Shown here piece by piece: positions 38,515 through 51,092 of a stretch of 64,000 nt of DNA; position 1 is the stretch's first letter, and every line of letters starts with the position of its first letter. Below the pieces are notes generated by a model. It was not told where the DNA came from. It searched no databases and was given only the letters and a program-made list of their open reading frames with translations. This DNA is from Chrysomallon squamiferum. Its lineage: Eukaryota > Mollusca > Gastropoda > Neomphalida > Peltospiridae. The stretch spans positions 7,238,794 through 7,302,793 of the forward strand of contig CM022667.1 of NCBI GenBank assembly GCA_012295275.1, in the 5' to 3' direction. Position numbers and translations under genes: made by a program.

Positions 38515-41500
38515 TATTCCACGTGTCGGAAATTCGGTTTTCCAAAAACGAAAAGCCGTGTGGCATTATGCCCGGGAGTCGGGGAAAATATTTCAACGTG
38601 TGTAAAAGGGGCGAGTGTGGCAAAAACGTTTCCAACATTTACGAAGGATGCTTTCCACCCGTCTCTACACACCCAAGGGGAACAACTCGTTTCCGACACG
38701 TGCACAAAAAACGCACATATTTTTGAAAATTTGCTCGTTTTTTTTTCAAACGCATTTTCAAAAGGTGCAGCACCTTTGGTAAATGTTGGAAACGTTTTTG
38801 CCACACTCGCCCCGACGGCGCGCACCTTTTGCACACGTTGAAATATTTTTCCCGACCGCACGGAATAGTGCCACACGGATTTTCAATTTTTGAAAATCGA
38901 ATTTTTTCAAGTTTCGTTGAAAATGCTAGGGGTACCTTTTTCAAAGTGCAATAACTTTTTCCGAGCACGTGGGAAAAATCGGGCGCACACACCCAAAAGT
39001 GGGGCAAGGGTTGCCCGACACGGGTCAAAAGTGCCGCACGCCCCACCCAAGGGGAACAACTCGTTTCCGACACGTGCACAAAAAACGCACATGTTTTTGA
39101 AAATTTGCTCGATTTTTTTTCAAACGCATTTTCAAAAGGTGCAGCACCTTTGGTAAATGTTGGAAACGTTTTTGCCACACTCGCCCCGACGGCGCGCACG
39201 TTTTGCACACGTCGAAATATTTTTCCCGACCAAACGGAACAGTGCCACACGGATTTTCAACTTTTGAAAATCGAATTTTTTCAAGTTTCGTTGAAAATGC
39301 TAGGGGTACCTTTTTCAAAGTGCAATAACTTTTTCCGAGCACGTGGGAAAAATCGGGCGCACACACCCAAAAGTGGGGCAAGGGTTGCCCGACACGGGTC
39401 AAAAGTGCCGCACGCCCCACCCAAGGGGAACAACTCGTTTCCGACACGTGCACAAAAAACGCACATGTTTTTTGAAAATTTGCTCGATTTTTTTCAAACG
39501 CATTTTCAAAAGGTGCAGCACCTTTGGTAAATGTTGGAAACGTTTTTTGCCACACTCGCCCCGACGGCGCGCACGTTTTTTGCACACGTCGAAAATATTT
39601 TTCCCGACCAAACGGAACAGTGCCACACGGATTTTCAACTTTTGAAAATCGAATTTTTTCAAGTTTCGTTGAAAATGCTAGGGGTACCTTTTTCAAAGTG
39701 CAATAACTTTTCCGAGCACGTGGGAAAAATCGGGCGCACATACCCAAAAGTGGGGCAAGGGTTGCCCGACACGGGTCAAAAGTGCCGCACGCCCCACCCA
39801 AGGGGAACAACTCGTTTCCGACACGTGCACAAAAAACGCACATGTTTTTGAAAATTTGCTCGATTTTTTTTCAAACGCATTTTCAAAAGGTGCAGCACCT
39901 TTGGTAAATGTTGGAAACGTTTTTGCCACACTCGCCCCGACGGCGCGCACGTTTTGCACACGTCGAAATATTTTTCCCGACCAAACGGAACAGTGCCACA
40001 CGGATTTTCAACTTTTGAAAATCGAATTTTTTCAAGTTTCGTTGAAAATGCTAGGGGTACCTTTTTCAAAGTGCAATAACTTTTTCCGAGCACGTGGGAA
40101 AAATCGGGCGCACATACCCAAAAGTGGGGGCAAGGGTTGCCCGACACGGGTCAAAAGTGCCGCACGCCCCACCCAAGGGGAACAACTCGTTTCCGACACG
40201 TGCACAAAAAACGCACATGTTTTGAAAATTTGCTCGATTTTTTTTTCAAACGCATTTTCAAAAGGTGCAGCACCTTTGGTAAATGTTGGAAACGTTTTTG
40301 CCACACTCGCCCCGACGGCGCGCACGTTTTTTGCACACGTCGAAATATTTTTCCCGACCAAACGGAACAGTGCCACACGGATTTTCAACTTTTGAAAATC
40401 GAATTTTTTCAAGTTTCGTTGAAAATGCTAGGGGTACCTTTTTCAAAGTGCAATAACTTTTTCCGAGCACGTGGGAAAAATCGGGCGCACATACCCAAAA
40501 GTGGGGCAAGGGTTGCCCGACACGGGTCAAAAGTGCCGCACGCCCCACCCAAGGGGAACAACTCGTTTCCGACACGTGCACAAAAACGCACATGTTTTTT
40601 TTGAAAATTTGCTCGATTTTTTTTCAAACGCATTTTCAAAGGTGCAGCACCTTTGGTAAATGTTGGAAACGTTTTTGCCACACTCGCCCCGACGGCGCGC
40701 ACGTTTTGCACACGTCGAAATATTTTTCCCGACCAAACGGAACAGTGCCACACGGATTTTCAACTTTTGAAAATCAAATTTCTTTTCAAGTTTCGTTGAA
40801 AATGCTAGGGGTACCTTTTTCAAAGTGCAATAACTTTTTCCGAGCACGTGGGAAAAATCGGGCGCACATACCCAAAAGTGGGGCAAGGGTTGCCCGACAC
40901 GGGTCAAAAGTGCCGCACGCCCCACCCAAGGGGAACAACTCGTTTCCGACACGTGCACAAAAAACGCACATGTTTTTGAAAATTTGCTCGATTTTTTTTC
41001 AAACGCATTTTCAAAAGGTGCAGCACCTTTGGTAAATGTTGGAAACGTTTTTGCCACACTCGCCCCCCGACGACGGCGCGCACGTTTTGCACACGTCGAA
41101 ATATTTTTCCCGACCAAACGGAACAGTGCCACACGGATTTTCAACTTTTGAAAATCGAATTTTTCAAGTTTCGTTGAAAATGCTAGGGTACCTTTTTCAA
41201 AGTGCAATAACTTTTCCGAGCACGTGGGAAAAATCGGGCGCACATACCCAAAAGTGGGGCAAGGGTTGCCCGACACGGGTCAAAAGTGCCGCACGCCCCA
41301 CCCAAGGGGAACAACTCGTTTCCGACACGTGCACAAAAAAAAACACATGTTTTTTGAAAATTTGCTCGATTTTTTTTTTCAAACGCATTTTCAAAAGGTG
41401 CAGCACCTTTGGTAAATGTTGGAAACGTTTTTGCCACACTCGCCCCGACGGCGCGCACGTTTTGCACACGTCGAAATATTTTTCCCGACCAAACGGAACA

Positions 41501-43544
41501 GTGCCACACGGATTTTCAACTTTTGAAAATCGAATTTTTTCAAGTTTCGTTGAAAATGCTAGGGGTACTTTTTCAAAGTGCAATAACTTTTTCCGAGCAC
41601 GTGGGAAAAATCGGGCGCACATACCCAAAAGTGGGGGGGGCAAGGGTTGCCCGACACGGGTCAAAAGTGCCGCACGCCCCACCTAAGGGGAACAACTCGT
41701 TTCCGACACGTGCACAAAAACGCACATGTTTTTGAAAATTTGCTCGATTTTTTTTTTTTTCAAACGCATTTTCAAAAGGTGCAGCACCTTTGGTAAATGT
41801 TGGAAACGTTTTTGCCACGCCCCCCCCGGCGCGGCGCGCACGTTTTTGCACACGTCGAAATATTTTTCCCGACCAAACGGAACAGTGCCACACGGATTTT
41901 CAACTTTTGAAAATCGAATTTTTCAAGTTTCGTTGAAAATGCTAGGGGTACCTTTTTCAAAGTGCAATAACTTTTTCCGAGCACGTGGGAAAAATCGGGC
42001 GCACATACCCAAAAGTGGGGCAAGGGGTGCCCGACACGGGTCAAAAGTGCCGCACGCCCCACCCAAGGGGAACAACTCGTTTCCGACACGTGCACAAAAA
42101 ACGCACATGTTTTTGAAAATTTGCTCGATTTTTTTCAAACGCATTTTCAAAAGGTGCAGCACCTTTGGTAAATGTTGGAAACGTTTTTGCCACACTCGCC
42201 CCGACGGCGCGCACGTTTTGCACACGTCGAAATATTTTTCCCGACCAAACGGAACAGTGCCACACGGATTTTCAACTTTTGAAAATCGAATTTTTTCAAG
42301 TTTCGTTGAAAATGCTAGGGGTACCTTTTTTCAAAGTGCAATAACTTTTCCGAGCACGTGGGAAAAATCGGGCGCACATACCCAAAAGTGGGGGGGTGCC
42401 CGACACGGGTCAAAAGTGCCGCACGCCCCACCCAAGGGGAACAACTCGTTTCCGACACGTGCACAAAAAAACGCACATGTTTTTGAAAATTTGCTCGATT
42501 TTTTTTCAAACGCATTTTCAAAAGGTGCAGCACCTTTGGTAAATGTTGGAAACGTTTTTGCCACACTCGCCCCGACGGCGCGCACGTTTTGCACACGTCG
42601 AAATATTTTTCCCCGACCAAACGGAACAGTGCCACACGGATTTCAACTTTTTGAAAATCGAATTTTTCAAGTTTCGTTGAAAATGCTAGGGGTACCTTTT
42701 TCAAAGTGCAATAACTTTTCCGAGCACGTGGGAAAAATCGGGCGCACATACCCAAAAGTGGGGCAAGGGTTGCCCGACACGGGTCAAAAGTGCCGCACGC
42801 CCCACCCAAGGGGAACAACTCGTTTCCGACACGTGCACAAAAAACGCACATGTTTTTGAAAATTTGCTCGATTTTTTTTCAAACGCATTTTCAAAAGGTG
42901 CAGCACCTTTGGTAAATGTTGGAAACGTTTTTGCCACACTCGCCCCGACGGCGCGCACGTTTTGCACACGTCGAAATATTTTTCCGACCAAAACGGAACA
43001 GTGCCACACGGATTTTCAACTTTTGAAAATCGAATTTTTCAAGTTTCGTTGAAAATGCTAGGGGTACCTTTTTCAAAGTGCAATAACTTTTTCCGAGCAC
43101 GTGGGAAAAATCGGGCGCACATACCCAAAAGTGGGGCAAGGGTTGCCCGACACGGGTCAAAAGTGCCGCACGCCCCACCCAAGGGGAACAACTCGTTTCC
43201 GACACGTGCACAAAAAACGCACATGTTTTTGAAAATTTGCTCGATTTTTTCAAACGCATTTTCAAAAGGTGCAGCACCTTTGGTAAATGTTGGAAACGTT
43301 TTTGCCACACTCGCCCCGACGGCGCGCACGTTTTGCACACGTCGAAATATTTTTCCCGACCAAACGGAACAGTGCCACACGGATTTTCAACTTTTGAAAA
43401 TCGAATTTTTTCAAGTTTCGTTGAAAATGCTAGGGGTACCTTTTTCAAAGTGCAATAACTTTTCCGAGCACGTGGAAAAATCGGGCGCACATACCCAAAA
43501 GTGGGGCAAGGGGTTGCCCGACACGGGTCAAAAGTGCCGCACGC
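38515..43544 (+). repeat. ~375-bp satellite array, left arm (~13 monomers)
   Basis: Tandem GC-richer monomers. Spacing of the CCCCACCCAAGGGG mark is 374, 377, 375 and 376 bp over the first copies (39041, 39415, 39792, 40167, 40543). Copies differ mostly in homopolymer length. The first ~140 bp (38515-38655) are in the opposite orientation to the rest. Long overlapping reading frames on both strands change frame with every length variant and are not genes. The array runs into the N gap. Confidence 0.95.
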
Positions 43545-43744
43545 NNNNNNNNNNNNNNNNNNNNNNNNNNNNNNNNNNNNNNNNNNNNNNNNNNNNNNNN
43601 NNNNNNNNNNNNNNNNNNNNNNNNNNNNNNNNNNNNNNNNNNNNNNNNNNNNNNNNNNNNNNNNNNNNNNNNNNNNNNNNNNNNNNNNNNNNNNNNNNNN
43701 NNNNNNNNNNNNNNNNNNNNNNNNNNNNNNNNNNNNNNNNNNNN
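43545..43744. other. Assembly gap, exactly 200 N
   Basis: 200 consecutive N. The satellite reverses orientation across it. A round-number gap is typical of a scaffolder join and says nothing of the true distance. Confidence 0.98.
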
Positions 43745-46700
43745 GCGCCCGATTTTTCCCACGTGTCGGAAAAAGTTATTGCACTTTGAAAAAGGTACCC
43801 CTAGCATTTTCAACGAAACTTGAAAAATTCGATTTTCAAAAGTTGAAAATCCGTGTGGCACTGTTCCGTTTGGTCGGGAAAAATATTTCGACGTGTGCAA
43901 AACGTGCGCGCCGTCGGGGCGAGTGTGGCAAAAACGTTTCCAACATTTACCAAAGGTGCTGCACCTTTTGAAAATGCGTTTGAAAAAAAATCGAGCAAAT
44001 TTTCAAAAACATGTGCGTTTTTTGTGCACGTGTCGGAAACGAGTTGTTCCCTCGGAAGGGCGTGGTGGGGCTTTGACCCGTGTCGGGCAACCCTTGCCCC
44101 ACTTTTGGGTATGTGCGCCCGATTTTTCCCACGTGCTCGGAAAAAGTTATTGCACTTTGAAAAAGGTACCCCTAGCATTTTCAACGAAACTTGAAAAAAT
44201 TCGATTTTCAAAAGTTGAAAATCCGTGTGGCACTGTTCCGTTTGGTCGTGAAAAATATTTCGACGTGTGCAAAACGTGCGCGCCGTCGGGGCGAGTGTGG
44301 CAAAAACGTTTCCAACATTTACCAAAGGTGCTGCACCTTTTGAAAATGCGTTTGAAAAAAAATCGAGCAAATTTTCAAAAACATGTGCGTTTTTTGTGCA
44401 CGTGTCGGAAACGAGTTGTTCCCCTTGGGTGGGGCGTGCGGCACTTTTGACCCGTGTCGGGCAACCCTTGCCCCACTTTTGGGTATGTGCGCACACTTTT
44501 GGGTGTGTGCGCCCGATTTTTCGGAAAACGTGCTCGGAAAAGTTCGGTGCACTTTGAAAAGGTGAAAAGCATTTTCAACCCCTAGCGATTTTCAAAAGTT
44601 GAAAATCTGTGTGGCACTGTTCCACGGTCGTGAAAAAATATTTCGACGTGTAAAACGTGCGCGTCGGGGCGAGTGTGGCAAAAAATGCAGCTTTGAAAAA
44701 TGCGTTTGAAAAAAATCGAGCAAATTTTTTCAAAAACATGCGTTTTTTGCACGTGTCGGAAACGAGTTGTTTCCCTTTGGTGGGCGTCCGCACTTTTGAC
44801 CCGTGTCGGGCAACCCTTGCCCCACTTTTGGGCAAAGGCGCCCGATTTTTCCACGCGCTCGGAAAAGTTATTGCACTTTGAAAAGCTGTTCCTAGCATTT
44901 TCAACGAAACTTGAAAAAATTCGATTTTCAAAAGTTGAAAATCCGTGTGGCACTGTTCCGTTTGGTCGGGAAAAATTTTCGACGTGCGCGCCGTCGGGGC
45001 GAGTGTGGCAAAAACGTTTCCAACATTTACCAAAGGTGCTGCACCTTTTGAAAATGCGTTTGAAAAAAAATCGAGCAAATTTTCAAAAACATGTGCGTTT
45101 TTTGTGCACGTGTCGGAAACGAGTTGTTCCCCTTGGGTGGGGCGTGCGGCACTTTTGACCCGTGTCGGGCAACCCTTGCCCCACTTTTGGGTATGTGCGC
45201 CCGATTTTTCCCACGTGCTCGGAAAAAGTTATTGCACTTTGAAAAAGGTACCCCTAGCATTTTCAACGAAACTTGAAAAAATTCGATTTTCAAAAGTTGA
45301 AAATCCGTGTGGCACTGTTCCGTTTGGTCGTGAAAAATATTTCGACGTGTGCAAAACGTGCGCGCCGTCGGGGCGAGTGTGGCAAAAACGTTTCCAACAT
45401 TTACCAAAGGTGCTGCACCTTTTGAAAATGCGTTTGAAAAAAAATCGAGCAAATTTTCAAAAACATGTGCGTTTTTTGTGCACGTGTCGGAAACGAGTTG
45501 TTCCCCTTGGGTGGGGCGTGCGGCACTTTTGACCCGTGTCGGGCAACCCTTGCCCCACTTTTGGGTATGTGCGCCCGATTTTTCCCACGTGCTCGGAAAA
45601 AGTTATTGCACTTTGAAAAGGTACCCCTAGCATTTTCAACGAAACTTGAAAAAATTCGATTTTCAAAAGTTGAAAATCCGTGTGGCACTGTTCCGTTTGG
45701 TCGTGAAAAATATTTCGACGTGTGCAAAACGTGCGCGCCGTCGGGGCGAGTGTGGCAAAAACGTTTCCAACATTTACCAAAGGTGCTGCACCTTTTGAAA
45801 ATGCGTTTGAAAAAAATCGAGCAAATTTTCAAAAACATGTGCGTTTTTTGTGCACGTGTCGGAAACGAGTTGTTCCCCTTGGGTGGGGCGTGCGGCACTT
45901 TTGACCCGTGTCGGCAACCCTTGCCCACTTTTTCCCAATGTGCGCCCGATTTTTCCCACGTGCTCGGAAAAAGTTATTGCACTTTGAAAAAGGTACCCCT
46001 AGCATTTTCAACGAAACTTGAAAAAATTCGATTTTCAAAAGTTGAAAATCCGTGTGGCACTGAAAATGAAAAAAAAAACAAAAAAATATTTCGACGTGCA
46101 AAACGTTGCGCGCCGTCGGGCGAGTGTGGCAAAAACGTTTCCAACATTTTACCAAAGGTGCTGCACCTTTGAAAATGCGTTTGAAAAAAATCGAGCAAAT
46201 TTTCAAAAACATGTGCGTTTTTTTGTGCACGTGTCGGAAACGAGTTGTTCCCTTTGGGGGGGCGTGCGGCACTTTTGACCCGTGTCGGCAACCCTTGCCC
46301 CACTTTTTCCAAAAAAATTTTGAAAAATGCGCCCGATTTTTCCCACGTGCTCGGAAAAGTTATTGCACTTTGAAAAAGGTGTTTTTTTAGCATTTTCAAC
46401 GAAAGTTATTTGAAAAACCTGATTTCAAAAGTTGAAAATCCGTGTGGCACTGTTCCGTTTGGTCGGGAAAAAATATTTCGACGTGTGCAAAACGTGCGCG
46501 CCGTCGGGGCGCGTGTGGCAAAAACGTTTCCAACATTTACCAAAGGTGCTGCACCTTTTGAAAATGCGTTTGAAAAAAATCGAGCAAATTTTCAAAAACA
46601 TGTGCGTTTTTTGTGCACGTGTCGGAAACGAGTTGTTCCCCTTGGGTGGGGGGTGCGGCACTTTTGACCCGTGTCGGGCAACCCTTGCCCCACTTTTGGG

Positions 46701-49700
46701 TATGTGCGCCCGATTTTTCCCACGTGCTCGGAAAAAGTTATTGCACTTTGAAAAGGTACCCCTAGCATTTTCAACGAAACTTGAAAAAATTCGATTTTCA
46801 AAAGTTGAAAATCCGTGTGGCACTGTTCCGTTTGGTCGTGAAAAATATTTCGACGTGTGCAAAACGTGCGCGCCGTCGGGGCGAGTGTGGCAAAAACGTT
46901 TCCAACATTTACCAAAGGTGCTGCACCTTTTGAAAAAATGCGTTTGAAAAAAATCGAGCAAATTTTCAAAACATGCGTTTTTTGTGCACGTGTCGGAAAC
47001 GAGTTGTTCCCCTTGGGTGGGGCGTGCGGCACTTTTGACCCGTGTCGGGCAACCCTTGCCCCACTTTTGGGTATGTGCGCCCGATTTTTCCCACGTGCTC
47101 GGAAAAGTTATTGCACTTTGAAAAAAGGTACCCTAGCATTTTCAACGAAACTTGAAAAAATTCGATTTTCAAAAGTTGAAAATCCGTGTGGCACTGTTCC
47201 GTTTGGTCGGGAAAAATATTTCGACGTGTGAAAAACGTGCGCGCCGTCGGGGCGAGTGTGGCAAAACGTTTCCAACATTTACCAAAGGTGCTGCACCTTT
47301 TGAAAATGCGTTTGAAAAAAAATCGAGCAAATTTTCAAAACATGTGCGTTTTTGTGCACGTGTCGGAAACGAGTTGTTCCCCTTTGGGTGGGGGCGTGCG
47401 GCACTTTTGACCCGTGTCGGCAACCCTTGCCCCTTTTTTTTGGTATGTGCGCCCGATTTTCCCACGTGCTCGGAAAAAGTTATTGCACTTTGAAAAAAAG
47501 GTAGCATTTTCCGAAACTTGAAAAATTCGCATTTTCAACGAAACTTGAAAAAATTCGATTTTCAAAATGAAAATCCGTGTGGCACTGTTCCGTTTGGTCG
47601 TGAAAAATATTTCGACTTCAAAAAAAATCCGTGCGCGCCGTCGGGGCGAGTGTGGCAAAAACGTTTCCAACATTTACCAAAGGTGCTGCACCTTTTGAAA
47701 ATGCGTTTGAAAAAAAAATCGAGCAAATTTTCAAAAACATGTGCGTTTTTTGTGCACGTGTCGGAAACGAGTTGTTCCCCTTGGGTGGGGCGTGCGGCAC
47801 TTTTGACCCGTGTCGGGCAACCCTTGCCCCACTTTTGGGTGTGTGCGCCCGATTTTTCCCACGTGCTCGGAAAAAGTTATTGCACTTTGAAAAAGGTACC
47901 CCTAGCATTTTCAACGAAACTTGAAAAAATTCGATTTTCAAAATGAAAATCCGTGTGGCACTGTTCCGTTTGGTCGTGAAAAATATTTCGACGTGTGCAA
48001 AACGTGCGCGCCGTCGGGGCGAGTGTGGCAAAAACGTTTCCAACATTTACCAAAGGTTCTGCACCTTTTGAAAATGCGTTTGAAAAAAATCGAGCAAATT
48101 TTCAAAACATGTGCGTTTTTTGTGCACGTGTCGGAAACGAGTTGTTCCCCTTGGGTGGGGCGTGCGGCACTTTTGACCCGTGTCGGGCAACCCTTGCCCC
48201 CACTTTGGGTATGTGCGCCCGATTTTTCCCACGTGCTCAGCATTTTCAACGAAACTTGAAAAATTTCGATTTTCAAAAGTTGAAAATCCGTGTGGCACTG
48301 TTCCGTTTGGTCGGGAAAAATATTTGCTGCACTTTCCAACAAAGTTTTTGAAAATGCGCGCGTTTGAAAAAAAAAAAAATCGACCTTTTGAAAATGCGTT
48401 TGAAAAAAAATCGAGCAAATTTTCAAAAACATGTGCGTTTTTTGTGCACGTGTCGGAAACGAGTTGTTCCCCTTTGGTGGGGCGTGCGGCACTTTTGACC
48501 CGTGTCGGGCAACCCTTGCCCCACTTTTGGGTGTGTGCGCCCGATTTTTCCCACGTGCTCGGAAAAAGTTATTGCACTTTTTGAAAAGGTACCCCTAGCA
48601 TTTTCAACGAAACTTGAAAAAATTCGATTTTCAAAAGTTGAAAATCCGTGTGGCACTGTTCCGTTTGGTCGGGAAAATATTTCGACGTGTGCAAAACGTG
48701 CGCGCGCCGTCGGGGCGAGTGTGGCAAAAACGTTTCCAACATTTACCAAAGGTGCTGCACCTTTTGAAAATGCGTTTGAAAAAAATCGAGCAAATTTTCA
48801 AAAACATGTGCGTTTTTTGTGCACGTGTCGGAAACGAGTTGTTCCCCTTGGGTGGGGCGTGCGGCACTTTTGACCCGTGTCGGGCAACCCTTGCCCCACT
48901 TTTGGGTGTGTGCGCCCGATTTTTCCCACGTGCTCGGAAAAAGTTATTGCACTTTGAAAAGGTACCCCTAGCATTTTCAACGAAACTTGAAAAATTCGAT
49001 TTTCAAAAGTTGAAAATCCGTGTGGCACTGTTCCGTTTGGTCGGGAAAAATATTTCGACGTGTGCAAAACGTGCGCGCCGTCGGGGCGAGTGTGGCAAAA
49101 ACGTTTCCAACATTTACCAAAGGTGCTGCACCTTTTGAAAATGCGTTTGAAAAAAATCGAGCAAATTTTCAAAAACATGTGCGTTTTTTGTGCACGTGTC
49201 GGAAACGAGTTGTTCCCCTTGGGTGGGGCGTGCGGCACTTTTGACCCGTGTCGGGCAACCCTTGCCCCACTTTTGGGTGTGTGCGCCCGATTTTTCCCAC
49301 GTGCTCGGAAAAAGTTATTGCACTTTGAAAAAGGTACCCCTAGCATTTTCAACGAAACTTGAAAAATTCGATTTTCAAAAGTTGAAAATCCGTGTGGCAC
49401 TGTTCCGTTTGGTCGGGAAAAATATTTCGACGTGTGCAAAACGTGCGCGCCGTCGGGGCGAGTGTGGCAAAAACGTTTCCAACATTTACCAAAGGTGCTG
49501 CACCTTTTGAAAATGCGTTGAAAAAAAAATCGAGCAAATTTTCAAAAACATGTGCGTTTTTTGTGCACGTGTCGGAAACGAGTTGTTCCCCTTGGGTGGG
49601 GCGTGCGGCACTTTTGACCCGTGTCGGGCAACCCTTGCCCCACTTTTTGGGTGTGCGCCCGATTTTTCCCACGTGCTCGGAAAAAGTTATTGCACTTTGA

Positions 49701-50219
49701 AAAAGGTACCCCTAGCATTTTCAACGAAACTTGAAAAAATTCGATTTTCAAAAGTTGAAAATCCGTGTGGCACTGTTCCGTTTGGTCGGGAAAAATATTT
49801 CGACGTGTGCAAAACGTGCGCGCCGTCGGGGCGAGTGTGGCAAAAACGTTTCCAACATTTACCAAAGGTGCTGCACCTTTTGAAAATGCGTTTGAAAAAA
49901 ACGAGCAAATTTTCAAAAACATGTGCGTTTTTTGTGCACGTGTCGGAAACGAGTTGTTCCCCTTGGGTGGGGCGTGCGGCACTTTTCACCCGTGTAGGGC
50001 AACCCTTGCCCACTTTTGGGTATGTGAGCCTGATTTTCCCACGTTCGCAGAAAAAGTTATTTCACTTTGAAGAAGGTAAATCAGCGTTACCATACTTCAG
50101 TGTAATGTCAGTGAACATTACGTATATAAAAATTGAAAATCCGTGTGGCACTATTCCGTGCGGTCGGGAAAAATATTTCAACGTGTGCAAAATGTGCGCG
50201 CCGTCGGGGCGAGTGTGGA
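43745..50219 (-). repeat. ~375-bp satellite array, right arm, inverted (~17 monomers)
   Basis: Same satellite as the left arm, reverse-complemented. Several monomers are strongly rearranged with deletions and homopolymer changes, near 44480-44720, 46050-46420, 47480-47640 and 48235-48410. The last monomer is interrupted at 50082-50127 by 46 bp from the right flank. At 50219 the satellite passes directly into AAAACCCCAACCC and telomere-like repeats. Confidence 0.95.
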
Positions 50220-50374
50220 TAAAACCCCAACCCTGACCCTAACCCTAACCCTGACTAACCCTAACCCTAACCCTGACCCTAACCCTAACCCTGTCTAACC
50301 CTAACCCTAACCCTAACCCTAGCTCTATCCCTAAACGCTAACCCTATCCTTAACCCTAACCCTAAACCCTATCC

Positions 50375-50411
<37 letters not shown>

Positions 50412-51092
50412 GTAACCCTAGCCCTATCCCTAACCCTAACCGTAACTCTAAACTCTAACCCTAACCTTAAAAATAGCCCCTAAACCTAACCCTGTACCTA
50501 TCTCTAACCCTTAACCCCTAACCCTAACCCTAGCCCTAACCCTAACCCCTAACCCTAAGCCTTTCCCTAACCCTCTAACCCTAACCCTAACCCCCCACCC
50601 AACCCAACCCTAACTCTAACCCTAACCCTAACCCAACCTTAACCCTTACCAAACCCTAACCCCTGACCCTGACTAATCCTAACCCTAAGCCTAACCCTAG
50701 CTCTATCGCTGATCCCTAACCCTAACCCTAAACGTAACGCTAACCCTAACCCTAACCCCTAACCCCTAACCCTAACCCTAACCCCAAACCCAAACCCTAA
50801 CCCAAACACTAACCCTAACCCTAACCCCTAACCCTGACTAACCATAACCCTAACCCTAACCCCTATCCCTGACTAACACTACCCCTAACCCGTGACACCT
50901 AACCCTGACTAACCCTAACCCTGATTAACCCTAACCCTAACCCTAACCCGAACACCTAACCCCTAATCCTGGCTAACCCTAACCCTAACCCTAACCCTGA
51001 CTAACCCTGACTAACCCTAACCCTAACCCTAAACCCTGACTAACCCTGACTAACCCTAATCCTAACCCTAAACCCTAAAACCTAACCCTAAC
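50220..51092 (-). repeat. Interstitial telomere-like repeat, CCCTAA strand
   Basis: About 870 bp of degenerate CCCTAA with frequent CCCTGA, CCCTGACTAA and CCCCTAA variants. Orientation is the mirror of the TTAGGG block at 38284-38512, so the G-rich strand again points toward the satellite. Confidence 0.95.

Noticed and set aside
38515-50219. CRISPR-like array or rDNA spacer
   Set aside because: No short direct repeats with unique spacers, and no rRNA sequence. Monomers are contiguous and about 375 bp.
38514-50236. Dozens of overlapping 60-380 codon frames on both strands
   Set aside because: All are translations of one 375-bp satellite in several frames. They begin and end at homopolymer length changes and show no start or splice context.
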